The position numbers were made by a program, and so were the translations under genes. A stretch of DNA of 64,000 nt from Chamaecrista fasciculata (lineage: Eukaryota > Streptophyta > Magnoliopsida > Fabales > Fabaceae). The stretch is taken from the NCBI GenBank assembly GCA_003254925.1, contig QANZ01004964.1, forward strand, positions 4,408 through 68,407, read 5' to 3'. Below the pieces are notes generated by a model. It did no database searches. It was not told where the DNA came from and worked only from the letters and a program-made list of their open reading frames with translations. Below, one piece after another: positions 11,488-24,201 of this stretch; position 1 is the stretch's first letter; each line of letters opens with the position of its first letter.

Positions 11488-13798
11488 GGTTAAAAGTTAA
11501 AACCAAAGAGAGAAGCAAAGAGTGAGTGAGGAGTACTGTAAATATATATATATGCAATGTAGCCGGAAGACGGCGATAGAAATATATATCTGGTTAGAAG
11601 CAAATGAAGGAACAGGAAAGAACATGGATTGTAATAATGGCAATGCATAAAATAAATAGTTTTGGGAGTTCCAAGCAAGGAGGGTGAATGGTCTGATCAG
11701 GATCAGGATCAGTATGAGCAGCAAACAGTACAGTGTAGCCATTACAAGGTAAGCATAGAGCCCAACAAAGCAAGAAAACCCCTAGTTACAGTCTCTGATT
11801 TGGCCATTCATTCGCAGCTTTGAAGTTTGAGAGACAAGCTACTACTAAGTAAAAGGGTAATGCTGTGAAAAGTACTATAGCTATAGCAATCCATTTTTTA
11901 TTTCACTCTCTCTCCTCTCTTTCATTTTTTCTTTTCAGTTTTGTTTTAATTTTCATTGATTACTTTGAAATTTGTGTACAAATCAAAGCGAAAAATTGCA
12001 TAGCTTAAGCTATAGCACTTTTTCTAGCAAAATCCCTAAGTAAAATTGAAAAGTGACAAAAAGGGTAGAGAGATAAATAAAGGGAGTACGGAAATGGGGA
12101 AAAAAGGCTGGCAGAATAATAGACTTTATACTATTCATATACAGAAGCCAGAAAGTACAGGGTCAGGCTTTTGATGCTGCTCATAATACAATATACATAA
12201 ATATATATAATATGAGAGGAGGATGACAGACATGACTCTTTTCTTAATTCTTTGTTTATTTGGTACCCACTAAAGCCGACGAATGCGGGAATCACTTTAA
12301 TCCAATGAAACAGACCCAACGTAGACATACCCCACCCCAACTTCCAAACCTCACACGTGGCCTCCAATTATCTTATTTTTCTACTCTACTCTCTCTATCT
12401 TTCTCTGCAGGATAACATATTATATTGTATANATATTACATTATATTATATATATATATTCTTAGCTTCTTTTTACTACAATATCTATCCATCATGTTAA
12501 GGATTCCAACACTTCGTGACTATAACTAGTGCCTCATTCCTGCTTACACTCAACCTCTGTTCAATATCAACAGTAACTATTCTTATTGAGGGCACAGCCT
12601 TTTGCTTCATTAATTGCAACACCATGGCCTCAGTACAGCTGTTGTGAACTTAGGATATTATGTGGTCATTTCTTAAGATTTTTTCTTTTGTTTCAAAAGA
12701 AACTTGACTACTACGTACTATTCCTATTATAAAACATATATAATTAATTATAAGGAAAGTTTGGAGTATAAGTGGATTGCTTGAGTGCAATTTATAATGT
12801 GGCAGAAGACTTCTTCCCCTGAAAGAAAAAGAGGAAGAGAGAAAGCAGAAGGCTGGGTAGCTACATGCAATCCTCGGAATTTGAGATACAGAAAAAACTT
12901 CCATTTGGGAGATGGCAAGGATGAGATCAAGAATGGTGGAATGTGATGTACATAGAGCCAATAGGTGCATCTGTTGACTAGCACAGAAGATCTTACACTG
13001 TTGGCCAATGGTAATGGATGGATGGATACACGTTAAGTTCCAGAGTTACAGTGAAGGGTATAAATGAAATGATTTGGACTCTTCAAAAAACAAACGTACA
13101 ATTGGATGGACTTAGGGTTAGGTAAGTAGGGTTCATGACCTGATGTTGCTATTACTAGGCAGGACCATTTAAAAACCACGTGTTTGCTACAACTTTAAAA
13201 TTTCATGAGATGTGTCTCCATATATCTGTACAAGTAATATGTCAGCATTGACTATCAAATTGTAACTGTGGGGGCTGAAAATGCCTGAAATCATACAATG
13301 CAAACCAAGGACGCACAGAAATAGCTATTTAACTTTACCAAACCACCATGATAAAAAAAAACATTATATTCTTGTCCAAAATAATTTCGTCTTGAATAGA
13401 AGTAAGAAGTACTACCTCATCAACCAACGTATTTCCAAATGTTTTTAAGACCAACAGCCCTGAGTTTAGAAGGTGGGGACAAGTAAATGCTGATCAGTTT
13501 AAAGTTTCAGCTAAATCAGAGACTTACTTAAGTACGAATGCATTACCAGAGGCAGATCCAAAAATGAACCATGTCTTCCGGCATAGCAATTAATTGAACC
13601 AAAGAAAACTAATCGGTTACTAACTGAGTGAAACATGCTCTTAAACCAAACAATCCAATGACAACTTTTCGTCCTACCAGTTTGTTAGCCATTGCCTTCC
13701 TCCTAATCAAACGAGAAGATTGAAAATTGCTGCTTTGTCCTACCTGGTTTTCTTTCAATCTTTTCTTGCTTTAGAAAGGGCATTGGACGACGCCTGAG
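11488..13798. other. Intergenic DNA downstream of TOE1
   Basis: No gene is supported. Short reverse-strand open frames at 12650-13008 are rich in Ser, Leu and Phe and show no domain. An AT repeat around 12420-12462 contains a single N at 12432. The 3' UTR of the reverse-strand TOE1 gene must lie in the last few hundred bases before 13798. Confidence 0.5.
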
Positions 13799-16482
13799 TT
13801 AGTGATTGAGTGAAGAAAACTGAGGGTGGAGGAACGTCATGTTTGGAAAATGAATTTGAGTATGTTCAGCAGCTGGTGGTAATCCTGTTGTTGAAGGGAA
13901 TCCTGATGATGCTGCAGCAGAGAAGGATGGAAGCAAAGTTGCTCCGCCATAGGGTCCTTGAAATTGAAATGCCCAGTTTGGCAGGGACTCAGTTTCCATA
14001 CTTTTCTCCATTGCTCTTTCCTGCGAATAGAAATGAGAATGAGACATCTTGACTTAAAAAACAAAGAGATATTAACGCAATTGGTAGCCACTATGTGAAA
14101 ATTACCTTACTAATGTGAAAGAAATTGGTACCGTTCCAGACGGAAGGATGCTCAGAAGCTATCGAGAAAACGTGAGACGGCTGAAAGCTCACAGACCTTG
14201 ATGCAGAGTGCTGAAAAAAACGCAGAAATGAAGATATAGGATGGGACTTGGGAGACAAGTTGAGATACATACAAACTAGTAATTGACATATAGAAACAGA
14301 ATCCAATGGGGCTAGTGATATTGTAAGAATCAGATATTTCAGAGGTAAATTAAAGAATTCAATTGAGCAGGAGGTCTCTACAATATATCTCCACATTACC
14401 GCAAGTCTACCATCAACAGGCATGTTGATCCAGCCAGGCTGAACATGGAAACCATCAGTGTGAGCAGGGGGAGGGGGAGCTATGGCCAAGCTAAGATCAA
14501 GATTTGGGTTGCTATCTGCAAAAAAAAGTGTCAGAAACAGGCCTACAGTCAGCACATCGAGTCAACATAATTTTCTCATTAAACAACTTTTGAAGCAATG
14601 GAAGTAGTACCTTCATTATCAGCCTGAGAGATTATCTCCCCTTCGTATGAGCTAGGTTCGAAGTTTGTAACAGCTTCCCTTCCATTGCATTTTATGGCTG
14701 CCTTATCGTATGCCCTGGTTTCATAAGATCGTAACATACTAAGTACGGACGTAAATATAGAGTCCAAAAAGTACAGACATCCAGCTTAAATAATCTGATA
14801 TTTGATCGATAAGACCTTGCAGCCTCTATTTCGCTATCGAATAGCCCGAGATATATATACCTGCAGGCAACCAATGAACCCTAAACCAATGAAAAAACAG
14901 AATTCTAGTTTATCACAAAAGAAACCAAGCTATTGAGAACCTAAGCAAATGGGCTACCTACATTCGCTTCATAGAGGGGTTAAATAATTTTGAGATGACA
15001 GTAAAAAAGCATAAGCGACCAGAATTTCAATGACACACAAAAGCAAATTCAAGACGTGTAGAGAGTTCAAGTGTTCAACTATAAATGGGATTCAATCAAA
15101 AAAGGGTTTCTCACTTTTTCCCAAGAAACTGCCCCATGCGAGCTTCCCATCGCCCACATTTATGCAGAGTAACTCCCCTATATTTTGAGCTTCCTCGTGA
15201 AAAACCAGTGCTCTGTCTACGCAGAATATGAACAAATTCTTCCTTCGTGAAGTTACTCATCTGCATATGAGTTAAGGTAATAGTTGAAACTCCCGCTGAA
15301 ATTCAGAGTTGAATTACTGACGATAAAATCAACAGCTCCTTACCTGCTTTATATCTTCCTCATAATCACTGACGTTGAAATTGATATCAGCGTCAAGGCC
15401 GCGGAACTTGATTGCAGCTCGATCATATGCCCTGAAATCGAAAATTAAATTAAAATGGGAACTCCCACGAAACATGCTTAAACTAAACAACAACAATCAG
15501 TGTGATAATTCTGAATCTGAAACTATTTGTACCTAGCTGCAGCATGCGCTGTATCAAATCCGCCTACAAAAACAAAAATCCCAAGAGGTATCGATAAAAC
15601 ACTGGAAAATAACTAACTAAAAGCAAGCAAGTTCAGAATCATGTCCCTGTTTCCAACTACTTCAACAAATAAATAAACAAAAACAACAAAACTAATTTTC
15701 CGCAATCACTAGGGTTGCTCACTTACCCAAGTACACTTGTTTCCCACAATCCCTGCACATAATACCAAAAACAGTAGGTTCAGAATCAGAAGTATCCAGG
15801 GGCCCTAAAACAGAATGAAGAAAAAAGAAAAACGGCAGATATCCGTGAAGTTCGAACATCATTGGTTATCTACTATACCAACCAAATAGCACAACGAATT
15901 TTTGATCACTGACCATATGTGCGATTCCCATCTTCCAGTTCTTCGATAAAATGTAACGCCACGATACTGCGAGCTTCGCGACCTCGGTCCTCGCCGGCTC
16001 TTCTTGACCTGTGGCCTCTGCTGTTGCGGAGGTGGCATCCTCTGCTCCGGACTTCCACTGTCACCGACCTCCTTGCATAAGAAATCCAACCATCCCTTAT
16101 TTGAAGACGAACCGGCGAATCGCTGCCTGATTCCTAATTCAGTTCCGTTAGGATCCGCAGCTCCGGTGATCGGGAAAAGCTGGATGGTCTGATTACAGCC
16201 ATTTCCACTTTCACCTATAGGAACCTCAACTGCTTTGGAGCATGTACCATCATCTATGGCGTTCTTGTTTAGTATTCCAAAGTTGTGAGCAAAGGCATCG
16301 CCATAAGAGCAAGAATCTTCGTCACAAGTGTTAGTGGAGGTATCGGCATTGACGACGGAAGAATTAAAGCTTCCAGAGCTATCCATTTGACTACCAGACA
16401 GTGGCAGAATATTCTCGGTAGGCATCTCGACGGAATTCGATGCAGAATCAGAGGAACCGACGTTGAGATTAAGATCCAACAT
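13799..16482 (-). CDS. TOE1: AP2-like factor, TOE1/RAP2.7 type, miR172-regulated
   Basis: A euAP2 transcription factor. TOE-type members repress flowering and are controlled by miR172. Reverse-strand exons, 5' to 3': 16482-15914, 15752-15727, 15563-15533, 15431-15344, 15260-15115, 14860-14816, 14714-14611, 14515-14400, 14210-14106, 14020-13799. The sum is in frame, giving 483 residues. The start is the ATG opening MLDLNLN, as in TOE1/RAP2.7; an upstream in-frame ATG would add 18 residues. [13 protein letters not shown] precedes AP2 domain 1 ([18 protein letters not shown], about residues 172-230). AP2 domain 2 is [17 protein letters not shown] (about 261-320). Two EAR-type repression motifs are visible: DLNLN at the N-terminus and NLDLSL near 341. 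The 26- and 31-base exons 2 and 3 are the micro-exons typical of AP2 genes. A NOT4-like neighbour fits the Arabidopsis pair At2g28540/At2g28550. Confidence 0.9.
13897..13917 (-). promoter_or_regulatory. miR172 target site in TOE1 mRNA
   Basis: The transcript strand reads CTGCAGCATCATCAGGATT followed by CC, which is the canonical miR172 complementary site except for the last base. It lies in the final coding exon and encodes AAASSGF, as in other AP2/TOE genes. Pairing implies cleavage or translational repression by miR172. Confidence 0.93.
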
Positions 16483-16957
16483 TGTGAGTAGTGAGTAAAG
16501 CGTAACTGATGGTTTTGAGCTAATTTTTTTACGCAAAAAAGGCGTTCAATGGCCTCAGCTAACAGAAGAGGAAAACGTAGGTAAAATTTAAGGGATGGAA
16601 TCAGCAAAAGCATGACATCATTGTTGAATGCGAATGACGACGAAGGGAACAAGAAAGTGAAGAATTATTGAGTTAGTGAGGCATTTGTAGGCACAGAGAG
16701 AGGCTGTAAAGAAAATACTATTAGAGAAGCCAGCTAGGAGTGAACTATTTCTGGCGTTGAGACTTCCATGCAGGAAGATGACGAAGAAGAAGAAAAAGGA
16801 GAAGAAGATAGAGAGAGAAAGAGAAAGAGAGAGAGACGAAGAGGTGCGTTGTTAGTGTCTGTGATGGCGATGGAGCAAAAAACGAGAAGCAAACAGGAGA
16901 AACGAAACGAAGGAGTCGAAAGGCCTTGTGGGGTCCATTTCTAAAATTTTTTACCAA
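16483..16957 (-). promoter_or_regulatory. TOE1 leader and proximal promoter with CT-rich tract
   Basis: On the TOE1 strand this segment carries a long (CT)n/CTT-rich tract (about 16775-16840), typical of plant leaders and core promoters. No TATA box is certain. The transcription start cannot be fixed from sequence alone. Confidence 0.5.
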
Positions 16958-18535
16958 AAAATTTTATCATGGCCAAAATTTTCCTTTTGGTTTACGTTTA
17001 AGTTTTAACTATTCAGAAAAGAAAAGAGAAAATGGGAAAATGTTAATTATAAGGCATTCATATGAATGAGTTATATGATAATATGATTAATGAATTAAGT
17101 ATTGGGTGACCTCCTCGAAAAATTTTTTTGTGTTGCACCTATCTTTTTAAAATTAAGTTTAATTAGCTTAGTGGTTGAGTTTATTAGGTTGTTTAAATAA
17201 AATGGGATTTAAACCCCATTTTATGTATACAACAACTAATTTATCAATAAAAACCTATCGCACAGAATTAATTCTTAATTTATCAGGTATTAGGACATAA
17301 AAAAAAAGTGAATTAAGCATTGAGGTTTAAGGTGGAAGAGAGTGAGATTAGACTTTTTGGCCTCTTGGTGTTGGGTCATTGAAGAGTGAAGAAGAGGAGT
17401 AATCAAGTGTGATGAGACATATGGTGCTTTACAATGGGGGCCCCTACTCCGTCCCTCCTTTCCATATTGCTTCATTCTGCTGACACTTGTCACCTCTCAT
17501 TTGTCAGTGTTCTATTTCCCTTTTGCCCCTTCTCTATTCTCCTTTTTTTTTTTTACATTTTAATTTAAATTCATTAACTACCATACTTATTATTACCATT
17601 GATTGATCTCAATTCACATTCTTTTTTCTCCGTTATGATAATATGTTATATAGGTATAAATATAACATAAGTAAAATCAATGTAATGGAACTACCAAAAA
17701 AAAAATCAATGTAATGGATAATATATCACATAATAATAACTAGATGTCACACCAAATGAGTCAATTTATTTCCCACACTTTGAATTGAGGACGTCTTGAA
17801 TCCTGCTTTTTTGTTATGTCTAAGATTTAAGAATAAAAAGGCAATAAAGTAAGAGTGTCTCAGTCTCAATCAATCATCGTGTCCTACTCCTACATTCCCT
17901 TCGTACAATAAAAAAGTAATTTATAATGTTTTACATAAATAGATATATATATATATATATAATTTGTAACAGCTTTCATAATAAAATCGAGAAAAATAAA
18001 AGAAAAAAAGAAAAAAAAAGGTTGTTAGTAAGAAAGAGGTTGTTCATGTGGCTATAGGGAATGGAGTTTGTTGAATAACAGTAACAGCAAAAGCATGTGA
18101 GTGTGAGTGTGAAAGATGAAACAACCCCAACGGCGTCTGTGGATTCCAAAATGCTTTTTTTCTGTTACGGTAGTTTCGAATTTTGTTACGGTTCCCTCCA
18201 AAATGATGTTGTTAATATTATTACATTAAAAAAAGCTATGAAGTTTATATAGAGGATTACGAAGATCATCAATTCACAAGTATGTTCTACTATTATTATT
18301 GTAAGGTTCATACTGGAGATTAATGAGAGAATCAAATTTACTAAGTAAATCACTGTGTTTGGAAGATATTTTGGTGCAATTATGTTTTTCAATGCAATAA
18401 TTGAGTGAACAGAAGCACGGATACTTCCAATTATGGAGACATGTTTTGGTGAATAATTGAATGGGTTCGATCGATAAAGTGTTGGTTATCGTAAATATAG
18501 CTTCTTAAATAAACAGTTTAATTCGTCTTTTTTAT
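16958..18535. other. Intergenic AT-rich DNA
   Basis: No gene is supported. Around 17155-17230 a run GCTTAGTGGTTGAG followed about 40 bases later by GGATTTAAACCCC resembles boxes A and B of a tRNA-derived SINE, but no tail or target duplication is clear. A (TA)n microsatellite lies at about 17941-17960. Confidence 0.5.
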
Positions 18536-19035
18536 GACCAAAACATTAAATTGGTCCTTAATCTCTTATTTGTTGTTTGTTTCATATAGGTTATATATAT
18601 TTTCATAATTTTTAAAATTGGTCAAAAAACTTACATTTGAAACGTAATTTGACCTCATTTGATAACGATATTAAATGGATAGAGAAAAAACTTTTCAATA
18701 GTTAGTACTTAAATGCATAATTTAAAATTTGTCGCATTCAAATTTGAAACGAGAGAAATATGTCCGTTTCGCTTGTTTGACCATGAAACAAATTACTCAC
18801 TTTTGGAATTTGATTTAACATCATTTGTTAATAGTCCCAAAATACTCCTCATCAAAAGAAAATTGTAACTTTGAATTTGTTGTATTGAACTTGAAATGAG
18901 AGCCACCACATTCAATATTTTCGGAACTAATCTGAAAAATTATAAAAACATATAGGATCAGTCTAAAACAAATGAAAGGTGAGACACCAAATTGAAATCC
19001 ACTCCATACAAAAGAGACCAATTTGATGTTTTGAC
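18536..19035. mobile_element. Foldback element of the GACCAAA family with shared core
   Basis: Outer ends GACCAAAACATTAAATTGG and CCAATTTGATGTTTTGACC are imperfect inverses. The interior carries the module ATTCAAATTTGAAACGAGAG plus CGCTTGTTTGACCATG. This module also occurs, diverged, at 33070-33570 and, in inverted or rearranged form, at 59519-60115. It has no coding capacity. I could not find a clean target duplication. Its right part is repeated after the N at 19111. Confidence 0.65.
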
Positions 19036-19377
19036 CTTTTTGTTTTTACAGTTCTAGGGAAATAAAATGAAACGCTTATCATATAAAAGACGACTCTAAA
19101 AATAACCAAANTTCTCATAAAAAAAAAAATTGTAACTTTGAATTTGTTGTATTGAACTTGAAATGAGAGCCACTACAATCAATATTTTCGGAACTAATCT
19201 GAAAAATTATAAAAACATATAGGATCAGTCTAAAACAAATGAAAGGTGAGACACCAAATTGAAATCCACTCCATACAAAAGAGACCAATTTGATGTTTTG
19301 ACCTTTTTGTTTTTACAGTTCTAGGGAAATAAAATGAAACGCTTATCATATAAAAGACGACTCTAAAAATAACCAAA
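18846..19377 (+). repeat. Near-identical tandem copies joined by one N
   Basis: Bases 18846-19110 and 19112-19377 are almost identical over about 265 bases, with only a few mismatches and small differences in an A-run. Exactly one N lies between them at 19111. Two contig ends that overlap but were placed side by side would look just like this. I therefore read it as a probable assembly artefact, not a true duplication. Confidence 0.8.
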
Positions 19378-21600
19378 CAAAGCAAGGAAACCAGAAATTA
19401 GCTATGGCTTTTAAATAGTGTTTTATTTTTGGCCTGAGATTAGATAGTGTTTTTAAGCGAATGGTTTGTTATGAAAATTCAAAATTCAAAATTTCTTGGT
19501 GTGGCGAACAATTCAAATCCATTCCTTTCGGATTTGGAGGGAATTTGGGTGCATACTGGAAAGAAATAGCTAGGATAAAAACCAGCATTAATCTAAGTGT
19601 TTGTTTACCTTGATAAACAAGTGATACTAGTGTGTTAGAATTGTCTTGAGTATATATAGTTGATATAAAAGAGAATAAAAGTGGATTTTTATGTATAAAC
19701 TCTTTTACTTGAAATTAAATGTACCATTTTTAACATTTCAGAATTTTAAAGAAAAAGAAAAACATGTATAAACACAAAAATAAAGACAACGTCAATCGTC
19801 ACCCATTAAAGGAAATAGTTACCTTGGCCAAATAAAAAGGAAATAGACAAATAGTTATCGACTTACTATTTTTTTTTTGGTTACAATTATCGACTTACTA
19901 TTTCATACAACTTGTACAACAGTTGTAACTTCAACTAAAATGTGAAATTGTAATTATTTTCACATGAATCCGTAGCTAATTTAGAATACATCTTATAACA
20001 TTTAATATACGGGTCATAAAATAATTAACTTGATTATTTAATCACTAAAAAGATTAGTTAAATTGATTAAATAAACAATATATGTAAATTAAAAAAATTC
20101 AAATAATAAACCCATTTTAATTAAAAAAGTTATAATTAAATTAGTATATTCTAGTTACAATATTAATATACTAATTATTCATTTTTTAGATTAGTCATCC
20201 TTGTAATTTATTTTTGAAATTTTGACTGAACAAAAACTGTAAGGATAAAATTAATCAAAATTGGAATAAAAGTTGATGTATATATAAGAATTCTATATTA
20301 TTGAGCCAGATATATCCCATATATGAAAAAACTAAAAAAGAATTCTATATTATTGAGCCAGATATATAATTAAAAGAAGCAGGCTCTACATTGGCATGGA
20401 TTCGTAGGATAAGATTTTATTGAATTTTGAAAGTTAGTATGAGAAATTAATGCCTTAACGTCGTCATCTCGAGCGTGCAAAAACTAGAAAACAAAAGAGT
20501 TCAAAAGACTAGACTGAAAAATCGGGGAGGGATATTATTTCCCTCTCGACTAAACTAGATCACTAACAGTAAGACAAAAATCAAAGATCACTTAAACATC
20601 CACAATTTAAGAAAAACGATAAACTGAGGAGCCTCATTCAGTCAAGTAATTATATAAACACAGTATATAATTAAGAAGTAGAACGTTTATTATTCCACAA
20701 AGAAACTCGTTGCATTGCTAAGGATGCCATGTAGGAATTTAGCAAAATCGTGAGAGTTTCAGCATCCTCGATCAACTCCAATTAATAAACAACGATGGAA
20801 ATTTTGCAGATTAAGAAGTAATACGTTTATTATTCCACAAAGAAACTCCGAGCTGTTACCTGAGACAGCATATTCATCTCCACTATTTCAAAACACAAAG
20901 CATCGAGACTTGAAATTATCTATAAGCACTGGGTAGTGGGTTCACAAATGAAAAAGACTAGCTCTCGCGTATATTGGCCTGGGTGAGAGAAAATTAAAAT
21001 TTGTGTAATTTATTATTGTTTCTTACTATATTTGTGATTTTGTGTAGATATTCTTATTTTGGGACAATGTCTTGTCCCGATTGGAGTTAATGTTAAATTA
21101 TATATATATATATTATATATATATATATATCCTTAAAAAAATTTGCTATCCCTGTTGCTCCAAACAATTTCCTTCAATTGTCACAAAATCATTAAAACAA
21201 TGAAAACCAAAATTTCCCCCCACCCGAAGAGTAAGGAATGTTCCATCATCTAGATTCTAGAGACACAAGGCATTTATAAAGAAATTTTAAAGATCTACAT
21301 ACTCACTTCAGTTTGATTAATAATCAAACAATACGGAGCACCAATCGAAATTCAGTTATCTGCCTAGAAGGAGAATTCCAATCAGCACAATGGGATTCAT
21401 GCACGGCCACGAAATATCAGACACGATACTGGCTATTCAATTAACTAGTCAAAATTGTAAACACAAATACCCCTCTAGAAACTTATCTTCCAACTACAGG
21501 AGATATCAAAGTTAGATGTTAAAAGGTGCCAAAGGCTATGGTTTAGTGCTTCAAAGCTTTTGCTATGAAAAATTTGGGGAATGTGAGAGTATACTTTAAA
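19378..21600. other. Intergenic AT-rich DNA with short direct repeats
   Basis: No gene is supported. Two short direct repeats are visible: ATTCTATATTATTGAGCCAG at about 20290 and 20342, and GTTTATTATTCCACAAAGAA at about 20685 and 20825. A (TA)n tract lies at about 21105-21130. Confidence 0.5.
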
Positions 21601-21918
21601 CTTCCTTTCTTATCATAAAAACCTGACTAGTGTGTACAAGGCATCCTTGATTAAATTTGGAGGGCATTAATCTGCAGAGAGCAGAGCAATGAGCACAAAC
21701 TCATGTCTGCACAATGACAGTCAGAAACCTATGATGTAAAAGTGAAAGCTGCCCAGCTCACATTGGAAACAAATTTTAAATTAAAGTACAATCAACAGCT
21801 CACACATTCCTACCTCCTTCGAATGAAAAATAAATTTCATTAGTCATGAAAAAATATGATTACCATTCACTAAGCAACTTGAAAAGCATCAATCTCAATT
21901 CTCACATGCTTGTTATTG

Positions 21919-23142
21919 TTAATCTTCATCATCAGAGCTGGCCTCGTCACTGCTATAATCACTACTATCACTCCCTCCAAGATCCAAATTAACTGGTTGC
22001 ACCTGAATAACTTCGGGTGGCTTATGCTGAGGAACATGGGGCCGTGTTGGTTGTTCATCGAACCTGGGTACTGGAAGAGAATCCATAGGTGGCAATGGCA
22101 CAGGATCCCCAGGTTTCCACCCAGGTGGGGGCTTAATTGGTAAGTCAATAGGCAATTGCACAGGCATACCAGGCTTCCATCCACTTGGAATAGTAAAATT
22201 TGGAGGAAGAAGACCCTGAATTGCACTCAAGTTGGCAAGCGGATTGGAATCCACAGGCTGTGGAGGTGGAGGCTCAACAATAGCCTCAATTGTTTTTTCC
22301 TTTGTTTCAACCGCTTTAGGCAATCCAACATCAAGGTCTGCAAAATTATATAGCTGCGATGCTCGCATTTGCTCCTCTTGCGGTGCAGGAGGCAGTGCAC
22401 CGCGAAGAGGACCTTGCCCTGCTCCAAATTCTGGAGGTGCAAATGTTGTATAGCTTATCTTGTGAGCATATGATAGTATATCAGACAATTTCAGCTGAGA
22501 CGAGACAGTCGTAGAACTCAAAGAATCCTCCTCGTTACCCTCTCCAGATTTCAATCTCTTAGGACGACAATAATCAGAATAATCATCAACGAGAATGTCA
22601 AGAACCCGCTCAGCATCTTTGAGTTTGTTGGCAAACGCAAGAAGACCCGCATCTTTGGTGCGAATCTCACGAGCGACTTTCTGCTTAGTGTCTTGTAGGT
22701 CAAGAATCTCTTGGAGCTCGGCGACGGCCTCAAAGATCTGGGTTTGAAGAGATGTGAAAAGCGCAAGGACATCTTTAGTAGAGGAAGGAGAAGACTCTAG
22801 AGGAGTAGAGGATTGCGGTTGGGTTTGTGAAGAAAGAAAGGTAGGTAAGGATCCACGGAAGGAAGTGACCCAAAGGGACCTATTGGGGGAAACTTCAAAG
22901 AGTTTTGAAGCTAAGGAAGCCATTTGGAGAAGAAGTGCTTGTGCCCTAGGGAGAGGAGGGAGGAGAGAGAGGAGAGCAGGGGAAGGAGTATTGGAAGAGG
23001 AGGAGGAGGGTTGGGGGTGGGCTTGATGGTGATGGGTCTGAGACGGAGGAAGCTTCGGAGGGGTAGGGTTTTGAATGGAGGGGGAATTAGGGTTTGTAAG
23101 GCCTAGTCGAGCCGGAGATTGCACAATTTGGTGCTGAAGCAT
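21919..23142 (-). CDS. MED4: Mediator complex subunit 4
   Basis: MED4 is a Middle-module subunit of the Mediator coactivator that links transcription factors to RNA polymerase II in the nucleus. The coding region is one uninterrupted frame of 407 residues. It opens MLQHQIVQSPARLGL, the N-terminus of plant MED4. A Pro/Ser/Gln-rich stretch (about 20-65) comes first, followed by the Vps51/MED4-like helical core (about 95-200, with QIFEAVAELQEILDLQDTK). Next is the conserved LSYAHKISYTTFAPPEFG, and last comes a proline-rich tail with GWKPGMPVQLP and GWKPGDPVPLPP repeats. The last 25 residues are Ser/Asp/Glu-rich. The leader holds an intron (see 23180-23963). In Arabidopsis MED4 is At5g02850, close to the PPR, TOP6A and PRR7 homologues that also appear in this window. 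Confidence 0.95.
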   Translation of the reverse strand: MLQHQIVQSPARLGLTNPNSPSIQNPTPPKLPPSQTHHHQAHPQPSSSSSNTPSPALLSLLPPLPRAQALLLQMASLASKLFEVSPNRSLWVTSFRGSLPTFLSSQTQPQSSTPLESSPSSTKDVLALFTSLQTQIFEAVAELQEILDLQDTKQKVAREIRTKDAGLLAFANKLKDAERVLDILVDDYSDYCRPKRLKSGEGNEEDSLSSTTVSSQLKLSDILSYAHKISYTTFAPPEFGAGQGPLRGALPPAPQEEQMRASQLYNFADLDVGLPKAVETKEKTIEAIVEPPPPQPVDSNPLANLSAIQGLLPPNFTIPSGWKPGMPVQLPIDLPIKPPPGWKPGDPVPLPPMDSLPVPRFDEQPTRPHVPQHKPPEVIQVQPVNLDLGGSDSSDYSSDEASSDDED

Positions 23143-23179
23143 TTTGAAGTGGTGAATTTGATCCTTGAATTGTATGAAT

Positions 23180-24110
23180 CTGCAAGAAAAGAAATTGAAA
23201 TATCAGATCAAAAGCGGTTTCACGACCATAGCCAAATCAAAAGTACTTAAAAATAACAACTTTAAGGACTGTAGTTGTCTGAAAATGCAACAAATCAAGC
23301 AAAATTTCAGCATCCTGATTAAAAACTGCAGCACATCTAGCAATCATCAAAACAAAATTTCAGCTCATGATTAATTGATTATGATCTTATCTTAACTATA
23401 GTTGTCTGATAAACCAAGTTTCAATTTCATGGCTGAGAAATTGGTCAACATCCTGGAAGAAAACCAAAGTACCAAAATGCATCTAAACCTAGTCCATTAG
23501 GGGGGAAATAAAACTCAAGCTATTATCTAACCCATTGAAAGAAGCTTCACCATTTGACCGTTTTTGTTACACCCCAAAATAAGGGATTTTACATTTTAGT
23601 GACCTGAGATCACATTGGTTAAAACTTAAAAGCATGCCCAAAATTCATCCTAATGGATTGTTCTAGGAAACCTAAGCATTCAGCACATTCAAAATAAAGT
23701 ACAAAACAAAATAATTGCAGTTTGTTCACTCTAAGTCTCAAATAATCTCTCTTCTTTGCCTACCAAACTGCTTCTTCCACTGCTAGCCTAGGATCTTAAC
23801 ACAAAATCTGAGTGAACTTACATTTTATTCCTCCAACAAAATCCAGAAGTTCACATATTTACTATCTCAAATGGTGATGATAATTTCTCTGTACAGATCC
23901 ACATCATAAATCTCAGGTTATTTCTTTTTTCTAAGGCGTCGAGGAGCAGAAATTAAAACTCACCTTGGTGGCGTCGCAGGAGCTGAATCGCCGGCGTCAC
24001 AGATCGTCCACCCAAAGCCGCAGCGTCGCGGTTCACACGCGGTTGCGTGAGGAGCAGAAGCGAACACGATTTTGACAGAGGACAGAGGAAGAAGATTCCG
24101 AATACCCGAT
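23180..24110 (-). other. MED4 leader intron and 5' UTR exon
   Basis: On the reverse strand a donor CACCAAG|GTGAGT ends an exon at 23964, and an acceptor TTTCTTGCAG ends the intron at 23180. The 5' UTR exon runs from about 24110 to 23964 and is GC-rich compared with its surroundings. The far end of the leader is estimated. Confidence 0.6.
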
Positions 24111-24201
24111 GATTAGGGACTAGGTAAGGCAATCTGATTTTTGTCACTGGAATACAATGAAAAAAAAAAAAAGGAAAATTGTATTAATGAGATAATTTCT
24201 T

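Noticed and set aside
12650-13008. Ser/Leu/Phe-rich reverse frames of 86 and 106 codons
   Set aside because: No domain, no splice partners, low-complexity composition.
16483-16536. Upstream in-frame start for TOE1 ([14 protein letters not shown]...)
   Set aside because: TOE1/RAP2.7 proteins start at MLDLNLN. The upstream 18 residues look like leader sequence.
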